Shown piece by piece: positions 63,798 through 64,000 of a stretch of DNA of 64,000 bases. The stretch lies in contig NZ_VDLV01000010.1 of assembly GCF_013608025.1 (NCBI RefSeq), positions 1 through 64,000 of the forward strand, written 5' to 3'. The DNA comes from Pseudomonas brassicacearum subsp. neoaurantiaca. Its GTDB lineage: Bacteria; Pseudomonadota; Gammaproteobacteria; Pseudomonadales; Pseudomonadaceae. The position numbers and the translations under genes are program-made. The notes under the pieces were generated by a model. It worked only from the letters and a program-made list of their open reading frames with translations. It made no database searches and was not told where the DNA came from. Position 1 is the stretch's first letter; each line of letters starts with the position of its first letter.

Positions 63798-64000
63798 GAC
63801 AAGCTCTCCCGGTGCGCCCTCATCAATTCGAAGCCCCGGCGAACGTCTATTCGCGGGATAAAACCAATTCGCTCATACAGCTCATGCGCGAGGTCGAAAG
63901 GAGGCAGATCAGGAATGTCGCTTTTCTCCGGCAGGAAGCGCACAGCCGACGGTTGGCCAAACGCCTCGAAGGCGGCCTGGGCGATTTCCGAAAGACGGGG
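63794..64000 (-). CDS. C-terminal end of a probable NAD-dependent epimerase/dehydratase (runs off the right edge)
   Basis: The last 68 codons read RLSEIAQAAFEAFGQPSAVR ... LPPFDLAHELYERIGFIPRI and end DVRRGFELMRAHRESLS. This tail, with a tyrosine-rich LYERIGFIPR and a short basic end, resembles the C-terminus of extended short-chain sugar epimerases/dehydratases. The stop overlaps the ATP-grasp start. Only the tail is visible, so the family call is tentative; context (aminotransferase, ATP-grasp) supports it. Confidence 0.5.
   Translation of the reverse strand, partial: PRLSEIAQAAFEAFGQPSAVRFLPEKSDIPDLPPFDLAHELYERIGFIPRIDVRRGFELMRAHRESLS

Overview
The window is a chromosomal segment of a fluorescent-group Pseudomonas (inference). 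The evidence is high GC, the P. aeruginosa-like order of the flagellar genes, a FleQ/FleSR/FliA regulatory cascade, sigma-54 -24/-12 promoters, and two families of short inverted repeats of the GTGGGAGCGAGC and GTGGCGAGGGAGC types that are typical of this group. Almost everything is on the minus strand, so transcription runs from high to low coordinates. No rRNA, tRNA, CRISPR array, insertion sequence or prophage was seen.

Layout. 1-3469: cytochrome c maturation genes ccmA-B-C-D-E-F (ccmF cut by the left edge), with overlapping stop/start codons. 3659-5550 (plus strand, the only plus-strand genes): a FliK-like protein and a stand-alone FlhB C-terminal-domain protein. 5820-10214: DUF2802 gene, cheW, parP, parC, motD, motC. 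10214-16608: cheB, cheA, cheZ, cheY, fliA, fleN. 16725-20215: flhF and flhA. 20591-25998: flhB, fliR, fliQ, fliP, fliO, fliN, fliM, fliL. 26219-30063: fliK and the HptB-HsbR-HsbA partner-switching module. 30166-35946: fliJ, fliI, fliH, fliG, fliF, fliE. 36169-40354: fleR, fleS, fleQ. 40528-44160: fliT, fliS, fliD, flaG, fliC. 44438-52241: flagellin-glycosylation locus (KAS III-like enzyme and two giant multidomain glycosyltransferases), in the order fliC-orf3-fgt2-fgt1-flgL known from P. syringae. 52353-60784: flgL, flgK, flgJ, flgI, flgH, flgG, flgF. 60959-64000: part of an amino-sugar locus (WecE-type aminotransferase, metallophosphoesterase, ATP-grasp enzyme, tail of a probable NAD-dependent epimerase).

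How it works together. FleQ (sigma-54 activator with an atypical receiver and the c-di-GMP-binding LFRS motif) and FleSR should drive the sigma-54 promoters that I can see in front of fleSR, fliE, fliL, flhA, flgF and, notably, the KAS III-like gene. FliA (sigma-28) should drive fliC, fliST, a promoter inside cheZ in front of cheA, and one in front of parP. FlhF and FleN set flagellar position and number; ParC/ParP position the chemosensory array; CheA carries a four-times repeated acidic motif in its linker that may be an array-tethering element. The two glycan loci probably decorate flagellin with an acylated amino-deoxy sugar.

The most interesting items are the repeated CheA motif, the orphan FliK/FlhB-C pair, the sigma-54-controlled KAS III-like gene with its four-domain glycosyltransferase neighbour, and the amino-sugar/ATP-grasp locus next to flgF. 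All promoter and function calls rest on reading the sequence and on family knowledge; no searches were run.
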